NCBI RefSeq assembly: GCF_026340095.1
Contig: NZ_JAPEPO010000002.1
Coordinates: forward strand, 186,001-250,000
Source of the DNA: Streptomyces sp. NBC_01446
Lineage (GTDB): Bacteria > Actinomycetota > Actinomycetes > Streptomycetales > Streptomycetaceae
Length of the DNA: 64,000 nt
Direction of reading: 5' to 3'
Shown piece after piece: positions 25,083 to 32,323 of the stretch. Position 1 is the stretch's first letter. Each line of letters begins with the position of its first letter. The notes below the pieces were generated by a model. It made no database searches and was not told the origin of the DNA. It saw only the letters and a program-made list of their open reading frames with translations. The translations under genes and the position numbers were made by a program.

Positions 25083-25753
25083 AGGCCGAGGAACGACTCC
25101 TTCAGTGACTCCAGCACATAGTCGGCTTTCGCAGCGCGAAGTTGCTGCGCGGTGTAGTGACCGCTGGCGACCCCGATGGCGGTGGCGTCCGCCGCGTGCG
25201 CGGCCTCGATGTCACGTGGAGTGTCTCCAATGACGTACACCTCGGTTCTGGCGAGGGCGCGGCCATGAAGTCTTGCGGCCTTCGCGACGGCCAGGCGCGT
25301 CACCTTTTCCCGGTCAGGGGAGTCCGATCCGTAGGCGCCGAAGACGAAATAGCGGCCCAGCTTGCCCGGTTCCATTTTGAGTCGCGCCGCGCCTTCCATG
25401 GCGCCGGACACCACGCCCAGGATGGCGCCCGCTCGTCCGAGCCGGCGCAAGGTTGCCTCGGCACCGTCCAGGACTCGATAGGTCTCGGAGGACCAGATTT
25501 CCTCGGACAGGTGCCACAGGTAGGCGCTGTAGAGCCGCATCATCTCTTCGTGACTGGGGTCACGACCCAGCACCGCACGGAATGTTTCCCGTCCCACCTG
25601 CGGGTCGGTCTCGCCCGCCGACGTGTGTTTTCCGATGTCTGCGGGTACACCGTGCAGTTGATCAAACGCCCAGGCCCAACTGCGTTTTCCCGCACCTCCG
25701 GTGTGGACCAGGGTTTCGTCAATGTCGAAGAGGACAGCGAGGGGTCCTGTCAT
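25079..25753 (-). CDS. HAD-superfamily phosphatase
   Basis: 224 residues from ATG 25753. Motif I is LAVLFDIDETLVHTGG (nucleophile Asp11 or so, acid/base Asp two on), motif II ILGVVSGAMEGA, motif III the Lys in SPDREKVTRLAV, motif IV YVIGDTPRDIEAAHAAD. The cap between motifs I and II is helical, as in phosphoglycolate-phosphatase-like members. Conserved GYTA-type ending (GHYTAQQLRAAKADYVLESL) supports this subfamily. The substrate cannot be read from sequence. Its stop is coupled by GTGA to the downstream hypothetical gene. Confidence 0.85.
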   Translation of the reverse strand: MTGPLAVLFDIDETLVHTGGAGKRSWAWAFDQLHGVPADIGKHTSAGETDPQVGRETFRAVLGRDPSHEEMMRLYSAYLWHLSEEIWSSETYRVLDGAEATLRRLGRAGAILGVVSGAMEGAARLKMEPGKLGRYFVFGAYGSDSPDREKVTRLAVAKAARLHGRALARTEVYVIGDTPRDIEAAHAADATAIGVASGHYTAQQLRAAKADYVLESLKESFLGL

Positions 25754-25833
25754 ATCCGTTCCTCTGGGCGCGAGGTGGTGAGTGGTGTCAGGTTCTGAGC
25801 GGCAGCACGGTGAGCACTCGCACGATGTGATCC

Positions 25834-25867
25834 CGGTACTCCTCCATGAACGCTTGGAGGAGTACCG
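25834..25867. repeat. 13-bp stem hairpin upstream of the HAD gene
   Basis: CGGTACTCCTCCA (25834-25846) and TGGAGGAGTACCG (25855-25867) are perfect complements around an 8-nt loop. It sits about 80 bp upstream of the HAD start, pointing to either a leader structure, an operator or a terminator for genes now lost. Confidence 0.7.
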
Positions 25868-25881
25868 CACGATTCGTTGTT

Positions 25882-25903
25882 CGCCCACGCGTACGCGTGG
25901 GCG
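25882..25903. repeat. 22-bp perfect palindrome
   Basis: Positions 25882-25903 read the same on both strands (half-site CGCCCACGCGT). With no loop it looks like a protein-binding site rather than a terminator. It lies 15 bp from the hairpin at 25834-25867. Confidence 0.7.
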
Positions 25904-26079
25904 CTGAGCTGAAGGCGGACAGATGTCTCCCTACTGCAGCGAACCACAACGACGAGCGTTGGGCACTTCGAGGGGATCCGATCGGAGGAGCCTTGCACGG
26001 CTGTCAGCTGAGGCCAACGTCACGGCAAGCGGGCTACGTGGATGCGGTGGAGGATAGGGAGCAGGGAGCGCTCGGCGCA

Positions 26080-26354
26080 CCTCCCGGAAGAATCGCCGTT
26101 ACCTGCGACGAGGCAGAATCCGACACACCATCACCGAACGCCTCGACCAGCGAAGACACTGGCAGAACCGACGTTCCCGCGGCGGGCGGCCCACCGAATT
26201 CGACAGCGAACGCCACAAGAACCGCAACACCGTCGAACGCGCCATCAACCGCCTCAAGGGCTTCTGCGCCGTCGCCACCCGCTACGAGAAACGCGCCTAC
26301 ATCTACCTCGGCACTGTCACCCTCGCAGCCCTCGCCATCTGGCTCCGCACATGA
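26080..26354 (+). pseudogene. IS5-family transposase, C-terminal relic
   Basis: The frame reads KNRRYLRRGRIRHTITERLD, RGGRPTEFDSERHKNRNTVE, RAINRLKGFCAVATRYEKRA and ends LGTVTLAALAIWLRT plus stop. The NTVERAINRLKGFCAVATRYEK block contains the third catalytic Glu of IS5-type transposases, comparable to HAVECGINRLKRHRAVATRY in the intact IS5 element at 47.3 kb but clearly a different lineage. The N-terminal two thirds are gone. Confidence 0.7.
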
Positions 26355-26679
26355 TCCGAGAGACAGTGCCTAGGGCACGCGGTCTGCGCGCCGTTATCGC
26401 CCACCACGTCTGTCGCCGCTGGGCAATCGAAAACACCTCCGCCGCCATCCTTGCCCACTCCGTGTAGCGGGACGCGGTCGCGCTGGCGCGGTGTCGTGCA
26501 GAGCGCCTCAGATGTGCTCGGAACGGGCTGGTTCGGCGCCGTGGCCGCTGAGGCCGCGCTGGTGCGGGACTTGATGGCGGAGCGGCGGACCACCGCGACA
26601 ACGCGGCTGAGCGTCTGGTGAAGAATCGCTCGGCAGTGGGCGCTGTGCCGAGACGAGCGGGCTCCCGCGCCCAGACCAT

Positions 26680-26775
26680 GGCCGAGCTGCGCGGGTGGAC
26701 ACCGTTCGCCGGGAACCGGCCACTGGACGCCGGGCCTTATGCGTTCGTCTGGGTCGACGCGCGGCGGCGACGAGC
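26680..26775 (+). pseudogene. IS256-family transposase scrap
   Basis: QTMAELRGWTPFAGNRPLDA and GPYAFVWVDA match the first-Asp region of IS256 (compare NRPLDAGPYTFVWVDA in the fragment near 23.4 kb). Only about 30 residues remain. The surrounding 26355-26680 stretch shows further transposase-like bits (a HHVCRRWAIENT run at about 26400) but nothing I can name. Confidence 0.5.
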
Positions 26776-27131
26776 CGGGAGTAGTTGGAGCTGATGGCAC
26801 AGCGAGTGACCGGGCGAGTTCGGAATCGTAGGCGCCGGTCCCCTCCAGCGCTCACTCGACGGCGTGTACCGAACCGTTTACTCAGGTCGGCACTGTGAGG
26901 ACCGGCAGCGACAGCATCCGCGCCCGTGGAGACCGGCGACATCGTCGTCCAGGACGACCAGCTCCGGCTCGCCGAAGGTCTGGATCACGCTCGTGCGCCA
27001 GGGCTGGAGGGTGTCGGTGAGCCTTGTCGGCCGACAGTCCAGTGGGCACTCCGCCGGGCAGGAGGTCGCGCAGGACGGCGTGGAGTCGATTGCCCGCCGA
27101 GGCCCGGTAAACCCGCCGTCCACCGCCCCGA
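26776..27131. other. Unassigned scrambled stretch
   Basis: No supportable gene. A minus-strand frame with SVIQTFGEPELVVLDDDVAG could be a gene scrap. The region joins the IS256 scrap to the 5'-truncated acyl-CoA ligase. Confidence 0.3.
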
Positions 27132-27836
27132 CGCCACCGGGTGACCTTCTTCGCCGGCGTCCCCACCATGTATTGGGCCCTGCTCGAACAACAGGCCTCG
27201 GACGTCGACGTGTCGGCGATTGCCAGGAATCTGCGCAGGGCCATGGCCGGCGTGGACGCGCTGCCGGTGGAGATCCACCGCCGCTTCGAGGAGCGCTTCG
27301 GGGTCACATCCGCGAGGGGTACGGACTGTCGGAGACCAGCCCGCTGGCCACTCTGACACCGGTCGGCGAGCAGGTGCGCCCCGGTTCCATCGGCCTTCCG
27401 GTGTGGGGTGTGGAAGCGCGGCTCGTCACCAGGGGCTGGGAGCGTGTCGAGGGCTGCGACGAGGTCGGCGAGATCACGATCCGCGGGCACAACGTCATGA
27501 AGGGCTACCACAACCGCCCCGAGGCCACCGCCGAGGTGATGCGCAACGGGTGGTTCCGCACCGGTGACCTGGCCCGCCGCGACAAGGACGGATGGTTCTA
27601 CATCGTCGACCGCACCAAGGACGTGATCATCCGCGGCGGGTTCAACGTCTACCCGCGCGAGATCGAGGAGGTTCTGCTCACCCACCCCGCAGTGAGCATG
27701 GCCGCCGTCATCGGCGTGCCGCACGAGAGCCACGGCGAGGAGGTCAAGGCCTGTGTCGTCCTCAACCCCGGCGCCGACCTCACCGAGGACCAGCTGATCG
27801 CCTGGTGCAAGCAGGCCATGGCCATCTACAAGTACC
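27132..27836 (+). pseudogene. Acyl-CoA ligase, middle part (split by IS607)
   Basis: Reads RVTFFAGVPTMYWALLEQQA to DALPVEIHRRFEERFG in one frame; at about 27302 one base is lost and the next frame continues REGYGLSETSPLATLTPVGE, GWFRTGDLARRDKDGWFYIV, DRTKDVIIRGGFNVYPREIE and on to AMAIYKY. These are the A5, A7 (GDLA), A8 (hinge) motifs of AMP-forming fatty-acyl-CoA synthetases. The 5' third including the A3 P-loop is absent. The 3' end continues beyond IS607 at 29993. The catalytic A10 Lys lies in the distal piece. Confidence 0.85.
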
Positions 27837-27837
27837 G

Positions 27838-28000
27838 TTGCTCAGAGCCTCAGTAGCTCTCAGCATTCCGGGCATTTCGGCCCGGAAGGTCCGTCACGTC
27901 GCCAAAGCGTGAAGGCTTCGGCTTGGGGACGGTCTCTCGTTTCCGTCTGCCACTGGTGCGGCAGGGTTGCGCCACCTGCCCGCCCCGTCCTGGCCGTGCG
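27838..28000 (-). ncRNA. Predicted omega-RNA at the IS607 right end
   Basis: The tnpB stop (27860) is only 23 bp from the element end, so the guide RNA scaffold must overlap the tnpB 3' coding end, as in other TnpB systems. Its guide would be the flanking ligase DNA starting at 27836 and reading leftward. GAGCC/CTCAG-type short stems lie at the boundary. Position inferred from the element layout, not from a recognised fold. Confidence 0.35.
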
Positions 28001-29356
28001 GCCGGGACGGGTGGCGCGGGTCTTACGGTCGGCTCCACGAGGCTTTGACGCCGCCGGGGCGGTGTCCTGGTCTCCGGCCACTCCGGTACCAGTTACTGCG
28101 GCTGCCGCGAGGGCTGCGAGGTTGAGTGCGGCGTTTTCGTCCCGGTCGATGACCAGGCCGCAGGCGTCGCATATGTAGGTTCGAACGTGCAGCGGCAGCT
28201 TGGCTTTCACTGCGCCGCACTCGGAACAGGTCTTGGAGGATGGGTACCAGCGGTCGGCGACCACGAGGTGGGTGGCGTGGCGCTGGCGGGTCTTGTACTC
28301 GACCTGGCGGCGGATCTCGCCGCACCCGGCGTCGGCGATCCGGCGGGCCAGGCGCCGGTTGCGGAGCATGCCGGCGACGTTGAGGTCTTCGACGACGACG
28401 GTGCCGTACTCGGCCGCAATGCTCGTGGTGAGCTTGTGCAGGGCGTCGGCGCGGAGGTTCGCCACCCGGTGGTGAACCCGATTGCGGGCGGCGTTGGCCT
28501 TCTCCCACCGCTTCGAGGGCTTGTGCCCCATACGCCGGTCGGGTCCCTGGCGTCGGGAGACCGTGCGAGAGGCGTGGCGCAACTGCTTCAGCGCAGTGTC
28601 CAGGTGCCTCGGATTGGCCACTTCGCGGATCTCTTTGGCACTGTCGGCCATCGCCGCGAGGGTCTTCACACCGAGGTCGATGCCGATCGCCACGCCGGGC
28701 CGGGCGACGCGCACCAGGTCGCGCTTCACCTCGGTCTGCAACGACACGAACCAGCGCCCGCGCTCGTGCCGGACGGTCGCCGACAGGATCCGGGCCGTCC
28801 CGGCCTGAATGCGTGCGAGGAGTTTCACCGTGGGCTCGTGGGTGCGCAGTGTGCCGAGCCGGGGCAGCGTGACGTGCCGGCCGTCGGCGTCGGCACGGGT
28901 GGTGCCGGTGGTGAACCGGCAGGAGGGGCGCGCCTTCCGCTTCGACTTGAAACGCGGGATTCCCATCGCGCGGCCACGGCGCTGGCCCTGCCTGGACCTG
29001 GCGTAGTTGTCGAACGCAGCGGCGGCGTTCGCCAGGCCGGTGTTGTACGCCTCCTTGGAGTTGTCCTGCCACCAGGCGGCGAACCTCGGGTCGGTGTGCT
29101 TGGCCGCGTTGAACGCCTTGCGCAGCGCGGGCAGCGACCACGGCCGCCACTGGGTCAACTGCTCCTGCGGGATGCCGTAGGTGGATTCGGCCTTGCGCTG
29201 CCACCACGACGCCTCGATCCAGGCAACCGCCCAGTTGTAGGCGGCCCGTGCCGCACCGCAGTGCGAGTGCAGTGCCCGCTCCTGGACAGCGTTCGGGTCC
29301 AGGGCGAACCGGTACGCCTTAACCACGAACCCGGGCTGCGGCCGGAACTTCTTCAC
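27860..29356 (-). CDS. tnpB: TnpB RNA-guided nuclease of IS607
   Basis: 498 residues from GTG 29356. N-terminal WED-like part begins KKFRPQPGFVVKAYRFALDP; RuvC-like triad is Asp in VAIGIDLGVKTLAAM, Glu in GTVVVEDLNVAGML and Asp in IDRDENAALNLAAL; a zinc ribbon lies between (CSECGAVK...CDACG). A 90-residue basic tail follows the last Asp, longer than usual. TnpB cuts DNA guided by omega-RNA and helps retain the transposon. The GTGA overlap with tnpA couples translation. All catalytic residues are intact, so this may be active. Confidence 0.92.
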   Translation of the reverse strand: MKKFRPQPGFVVKAYRFALDPNAVQERALHSHCGAARAAYNWAVAWIEASWWQRKAESTYGIPQEQLTQWRPWSLPALRKAFNAAKHTDPRFAAWWQDNSKEAYNTGLANAAAAFDNYARSRQGQRRGRAMGIPRFKSKRKARPSCRFTTGTTRADADGRHVTLPRLGTLRTHEPTVKLLARIQAGTARILSATVRHERGRWFVSLQTEVKRDLVRVARPGVAIGIDLGVKTLAAMADSAKEIREVANPRHLDTALKQLRHASRTVSRRQGPDRRMGHKPSKRWEKANAARNRVHHRVANLRADALHKLTTSIAAEYGTVVVEDLNVAGMLRNRRLARRIADAGCGEIRRQVEYKTRQRHATHLVVADRWYPSSKTCSECGAVKAKLPLHVRTYICDACGLVIDRDENAALNLAALAAAAVTGTGVAGDQDTAPAASKPRGADRKTRATRPGRTARTGRAGGATLPHQWQTETRDRPQAEAFTLWRRDGPSGPKCPEC

Positions 29357-29928
29357 CCGGCGGCCTCACCGGTCGCCACGGCCACCGCGCGGGCGGCCCG
29401 GTTCTTCGCCCCCCGCCGCCCGTACAGGCGCGCGCACATCGACGTCAGCACTTCGGTGACGTCGCGCACCAGGTCATCAGCACTCTCGGTGGGGTCGAGG
29501 ACAACCAGGCGACGCCCAGACGCGGACAAGACGGCTTCGAGGTGCTCGACGCCGAACCGGGCCAGCCGGTCTCGATGCTCAACCACGATCACCACCGCCT
29601 GCGGGTCTGACAGAACCCGGTGCAGTTTGCGCCGACGACCGTTCAGTCCCGAGCCGACCTCGGTCACGACCTCTGCAACCGGCAGGCCAAGACCAGTGGC
29701 CCCCTGGACCACGCGGGCCACCTGCCGGTCAAGGTCCGTCCTTTGGTCCGCCGACGACACTCGGCAGTACGCCACGACGCGGCCAGGCACCTCCGAAGCG
29801 GGCTCGTCGACCAGCCACGTGCCGGACGGCGTCTGGCGCACCGGGACCGGCATACGGCCCTCTTTCGCCCACGTCCATGCGGTCTGGTAGTGCACGCCAT
29901 TGCGCGCCGCCCACTCGGAAAGCTTCAC
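29353..29928 (-). CDS. tnpA: IS607-type serine recombinase TnpA
   Basis: 191 residues from GTG 29928 (KLSEWAARNGVHYQTAWTWA), with an upstream in-frame ATG at 29946 as alternative. A MerR-like helix-turn-helix at residues 1-50 precedes the serine recombinase domain: VVAYCRVSSADQRTDLDRQV holds the catalytic Ser, and VVEHRDRLARFGVEHLEAVL the Arg residues. This order, DNA-binding head before catalytic domain, is the reverse of resolvases and characteristic of IS607. Ends in a basic tail overlapping tnpB. Confidence 0.92.
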   Translation of the reverse strand: MKLSEWAARNGVHYQTAWTWAKEGRMPVPVRQTPSGTWLVDEPASEVPGRVVAYCRVSSADQRTDLDRQVARVVQGATGLGLPVAEVVTEVGSGLNGRRRKLHRVLSDPQAVVIVVEHRDRLARFGVEHLEAVLSASGRRLVVLDPTESADDLVRDVTEVLTSMCARLYGRRGAKNRAARAVAVATGEAAG

Positions 29929-29992
29929 GCAATCAAGATAACACATGAGAAAGGCTGAGATTCACTGACGAATTACGCAACAGTTGGTGGCC

Positions 29993-30145
29993 CCCGCCTG
30001 GTGGAGTTCCTGGACACATGCCCATGAACGCCACTGGGAAGATACTCAAGCGGCAGCTGAGGCCGGCTCCCGACGGGGAACGCCTAAGCGGATCCGGCGC
30101 GTCGGCCCTGCCCGGCGACCGCGGACCGCGCAGCACCGGGCTGTG
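29993..30145 (+). pseudogene. Acyl-CoA ligase, 3' end beyond IS607
   Basis: RLVEFLD continues the ligase frame broken at 27836; two bases later the frame shifts and MNATGKILKRQLRPAPDGER follows. The Lys of TGKILKR is the A10 catalytic lysine. The frameshift between LD and MNATGK means the gene was already decaying or has decayed since. The remaining frame ends at TGA about 30145. Confidence 0.8.
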
Positions 30146-30220
30146 ACGGAAGGGCGCGGGCCGCGGCCGGGCGAGGGTTCTTGACCTGCGGCATTGAAGT
30201 CCCCTGGAATGCACCCCGTT

Positions 30221-30254
30221 GACCGGGTGGGCGAATGAAGTCGCCCACCCGGTC
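30221..30254. terminator. Hairpin after the acyl-CoA ligase relic
   Basis: GACCGGGTGGGCGA (30221-30234) and its exact complement (30241-30254) with a 6-nt loop ATGAAG. A 14-bp stem 75 bp after the ligase stop fits a factor-independent Streptomyces terminator. The remaining gap to 30467 holds no gene I can support. Confidence 0.65.
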
Positions 30255-30467
30255 CTTGTTCTGGAGCGGCTTCTGGGCCAGCGGTGAGCCTGGCGTCGCC
30301 CCGCGCACAGACCGGCACACCTGGGTGCGCCAGGCGGGGTCGGTGATGTCGCGTCGTGGGCCACGGCACACAGGCGTGAGATCCGCCGCCCGCCCACCGG
30401 CCCGCTATATCTTCCGAGAGCAGGACGGCGACATCCACTCCGTACCCGACCGCAAAGGCCCGCCACC

Positions 30468-31154
30468 GTGACCGGACGCACCCCCAAGCCAACCGAGAGC
30501 CCGCGTCCGCACGAGCCCGTCGGTGAGGCCCGGTGGCCGATGGCCGCGGCCGTCATCGCCGCCATGGTGCTGACCATCCTGCTCCCCGACGACCTCCGTC
30601 TGGCGCCTCGCTGGCTGCTCCCGGCCATCGAGGGACTGCTTCTGCTCGCGCTCGTCGCCGGAGACCCGGGCCTCATCAGCCGGCGCTCGGCCATCCTGCG
30701 TACCGCGTCGATCGCCCTGGTGGGGGTTCTCACGCTCAGCGCCGTCTGGTCGACCTTCCAGCTGGTCGACGACATCCTCGGGAACGGCAAGGAGACCAGC
30801 TCCGCCACCAGCCTGCTGCAGACCGGCGGCACGGTGTGGTCCTGCACCGTTCTGGCCTTCGCTCTGCTGTATTTCGAACTCGACAGCGGCGGGCCCGCGG
30901 CCCGTGGCCACCACATGCCCCCCACGCCCGCGCTCGCCTTTCCACAGCAGCTCTCCCCCGGTTTGGCGAGCGCCGACTGGCGGCCCCGCTTCATCGACTA
31001 CCTCTACCTCGGGCTCACCAACGCCACCGCCTTCAGCCCCACCGACGTGATGCCCCTGGCCCCCTGGGCCAAGATCGCCATGGGCATTCAGTCCCTTGTC
31101 TCCCTGCTCATTCTCGGGCTGGTGGTCGCCCGGGCCGTCAACGTCCTCGCCTGA
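30468..31154 (+). CDS. Four-helix membrane protein of unknown function
   Basis: 228 residues from GTG 30468. Hydrophobic segments: WPMAAAVIAAMVLTILL (24-40), WLLPAIEGLLLLALVAG, TASIALVGVLTLSAVWSTF, WSCTVLAFALLYFELDSG and QSLVSLLILGLVVARAVNVL. DYLYLGLTNATAFSPTDVMP resembles the pore-like TxATxxSPTD motif found in a group of Streptomyces membrane proteins related to potassium-channel or DUF1345 families; I recall it only in outline. Monocistronic, convergent with the TrmB-like regulator gene. Confidence 0.65.
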   Translation: MTGRTPKPTESPRPHEPVGEARWPMAAAVIAAMVLTILLPDDLRLAPRWLLPAIEGLLLLALVAGDPGLISRRSAILRTASIALVGVLTLSAVWSTFQLVDDILGNGKETSSATSLLQTGGTVWSCTVLAFALLYFELDSGGPAARGHHMPPTPALAFPQQLSPGLASADWRPRFIDYLYLGLTNATAFSPTDVMPLAPWAKIAMGIQSLVSLLILGLVVARAVNVLA

Positions 31155-31193
31155 AGGGGTGCCGGGACGGCCGCACCGTCACCCCGGCCACGT

Positions 31194-32186
31194 TCACAGC
31201 GGGTCCGTCCAGCCGTTTCGCACAGCATGGGCGCCGAGCTGCATCCGGGTCCGGACTCCGGCCAGGTCCATGAGATGACGCAGGCGCCGGTGCAACGTAC
31301 GTGGTGACAAACCGAGTTGGGTCGCGGCCGTCAGGTCCGTGAGGCCGGCCAGGAGCAGCGCGAGGATTCTGCGGTCGAGCTCGGTCGGACCTTGCGGACC
31401 GACCTCGACGGTGGCTTCGGATGCGCCTCCCGAGCCCGACAGCTCGAGCGGATGGGCCGTGCGCCATACCGTCTCGAACAGCGCGTCCAGGGCGTCCAGA
31501 AGGCCACTGCGGCGCAGCAGCACGGCGCCGGGCTCTCCCGCCGGTGTGACCGCGAGCGGGACCAGGCCGAGTTCGGCGTCGGCCAGCACGAGTTTCATCG
31601 GCAGGTGGTCCGCGACGCGCAACTGCACCCCGTTGCGCACGGAATCGATCGCGTCCTGGACGATGCCCGGCTCTGCCAGCACGGCACGGTCCAGGACGGC
31701 TCGGAAGAGCACTCCGCGGTTGAGCGCCATGGGCTCGGCCGTGTTCTCGTCGGGAGGCAGGGCGACGAACGGTGCGGTGATGAAGGAGCGGACCTGCGTC
31801 CGGGCCGCCTGCTGCACCTGGAGGAACCGATGGCGGATGGCATCGACGCCCGTGACAACCTCGATCAGATCGGTGATGCTGCTGCCGGTCATCGCGGCCC
31901 GGTGTTCCTCGGCGAAGGTCACCAGTACCTGCTCGGCCATGCGCAGTTCGTCCCGGCGCTGGCTGATGAGAGCGCCAAGTGCCATCGCCGGCGGCGCGAC
32001 GGTGAACCGTGCGTCCGCCGACCTGGTCGCCAGCCCCCACTCGAGCAGGCGGGACAAGGTCTTGTCGACGCGGGCCTGCGACAGGACGAGCAGGTCACAC
32101 AGAAGGTCGGCGGTGGAGTTCGGGCGTCCGAGCAGCGCCCGGTAGACGCGCTCGTCCTCGGGCTCGAGGCCCAGGACATCCAGCAT
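31194..32186 (-). CDS. TrmB-like/LuxR-type transcriptional regulator
   Basis: 330 residues from ATG 32186. N-terminal winged helix (DERVYRALLGRPNSTADLLC, DLLVLSQARVDKTLSRLLEW) resembles TrmB/helix-turn-helix domains; the middle is a phospholipase-D-like sensor region with IVQDAIDSVRNGVQLRVAD; the C-terminal 65 residues ELDRRILALLLAGLTDLTAA and TQLGLSPRTLHRRLRHLMDL form a LuxR-type helix-turn-helix. This two-headed build is typical of Streptomyces regulators next to secreted peptidases. It lies just downstream of the subtilase gene on the same strand, separated by a strong terminator. Confidence 0.75.
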   Translation of the reverse strand: MLDVLGLEPEDERVYRALLGRPNSTADLLCDLLVLSQARVDKTLSRLLEWGLATRSADARFTVAPPAMALGALISQRRDELRMAEQVLVTFAEEHRAAMTGSSITDLIEVVTGVDAIRHRFLQVQQAARTQVRSFITAPFVALPPDENTAEPMALNRGVLFRAVLDRAVLAEPGIVQDAIDSVRNGVQLRVADHLPMKLVLADAELGLVPLAVTPAGEPGAVLLRRSGLLDALDALFETVWRTAHPLELSGSGGASEATVEVGPQGPTELDRRILALLLAGLTDLTAATQLGLSPRTLHRRLRHLMDLAGVRTRMQLGAHAVRNGWTDPL

Positions 32187-32282
32187 CGGCGACCGACTCT
32201 CTTCCGGTTCCCGCAGCGGGGAGAGTATGCGCCATGACGGCAGACCGTGAAAATCCCCTGCTGAAAGCAGGTGTGAGGAGTT

Positions 32283-32312
32283 GGGTCCCGGGGAGTCGAC
32301 TCCCCGGGACCC
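32283..32312. terminator. 30-bp palindromic terminator of the subtilase gene
   Basis: Positions 32283-32312 form a perfect palindrome (GGGTCCCGGGGAGTC and its complement), 12 bp beyond the subtilase stop codon. It insulates the downstream regulator gene. Confidence 0.8.
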
Positions 32313-32323
32313 GACAGTGCGGC

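Larger units (their letters stand above)
27837..29992 (-). mobile_element. IS607-family element
   Basis: About 2.16 kb with tnpA and tnpB on the minus strand, inserted in an acyl-CoA ligase gene. Joining the CC at 27835-27836 to the sequence after the CC at 29991-29992 restores codons for YKYPRLVEFLD, the expected ligase sequence, so the recombination core is CC (GG on the other strand), as reported for IS607-type serine recombinases. No terminal inverted repeats or longer target duplications, also as expected. Confidence 0.85.
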
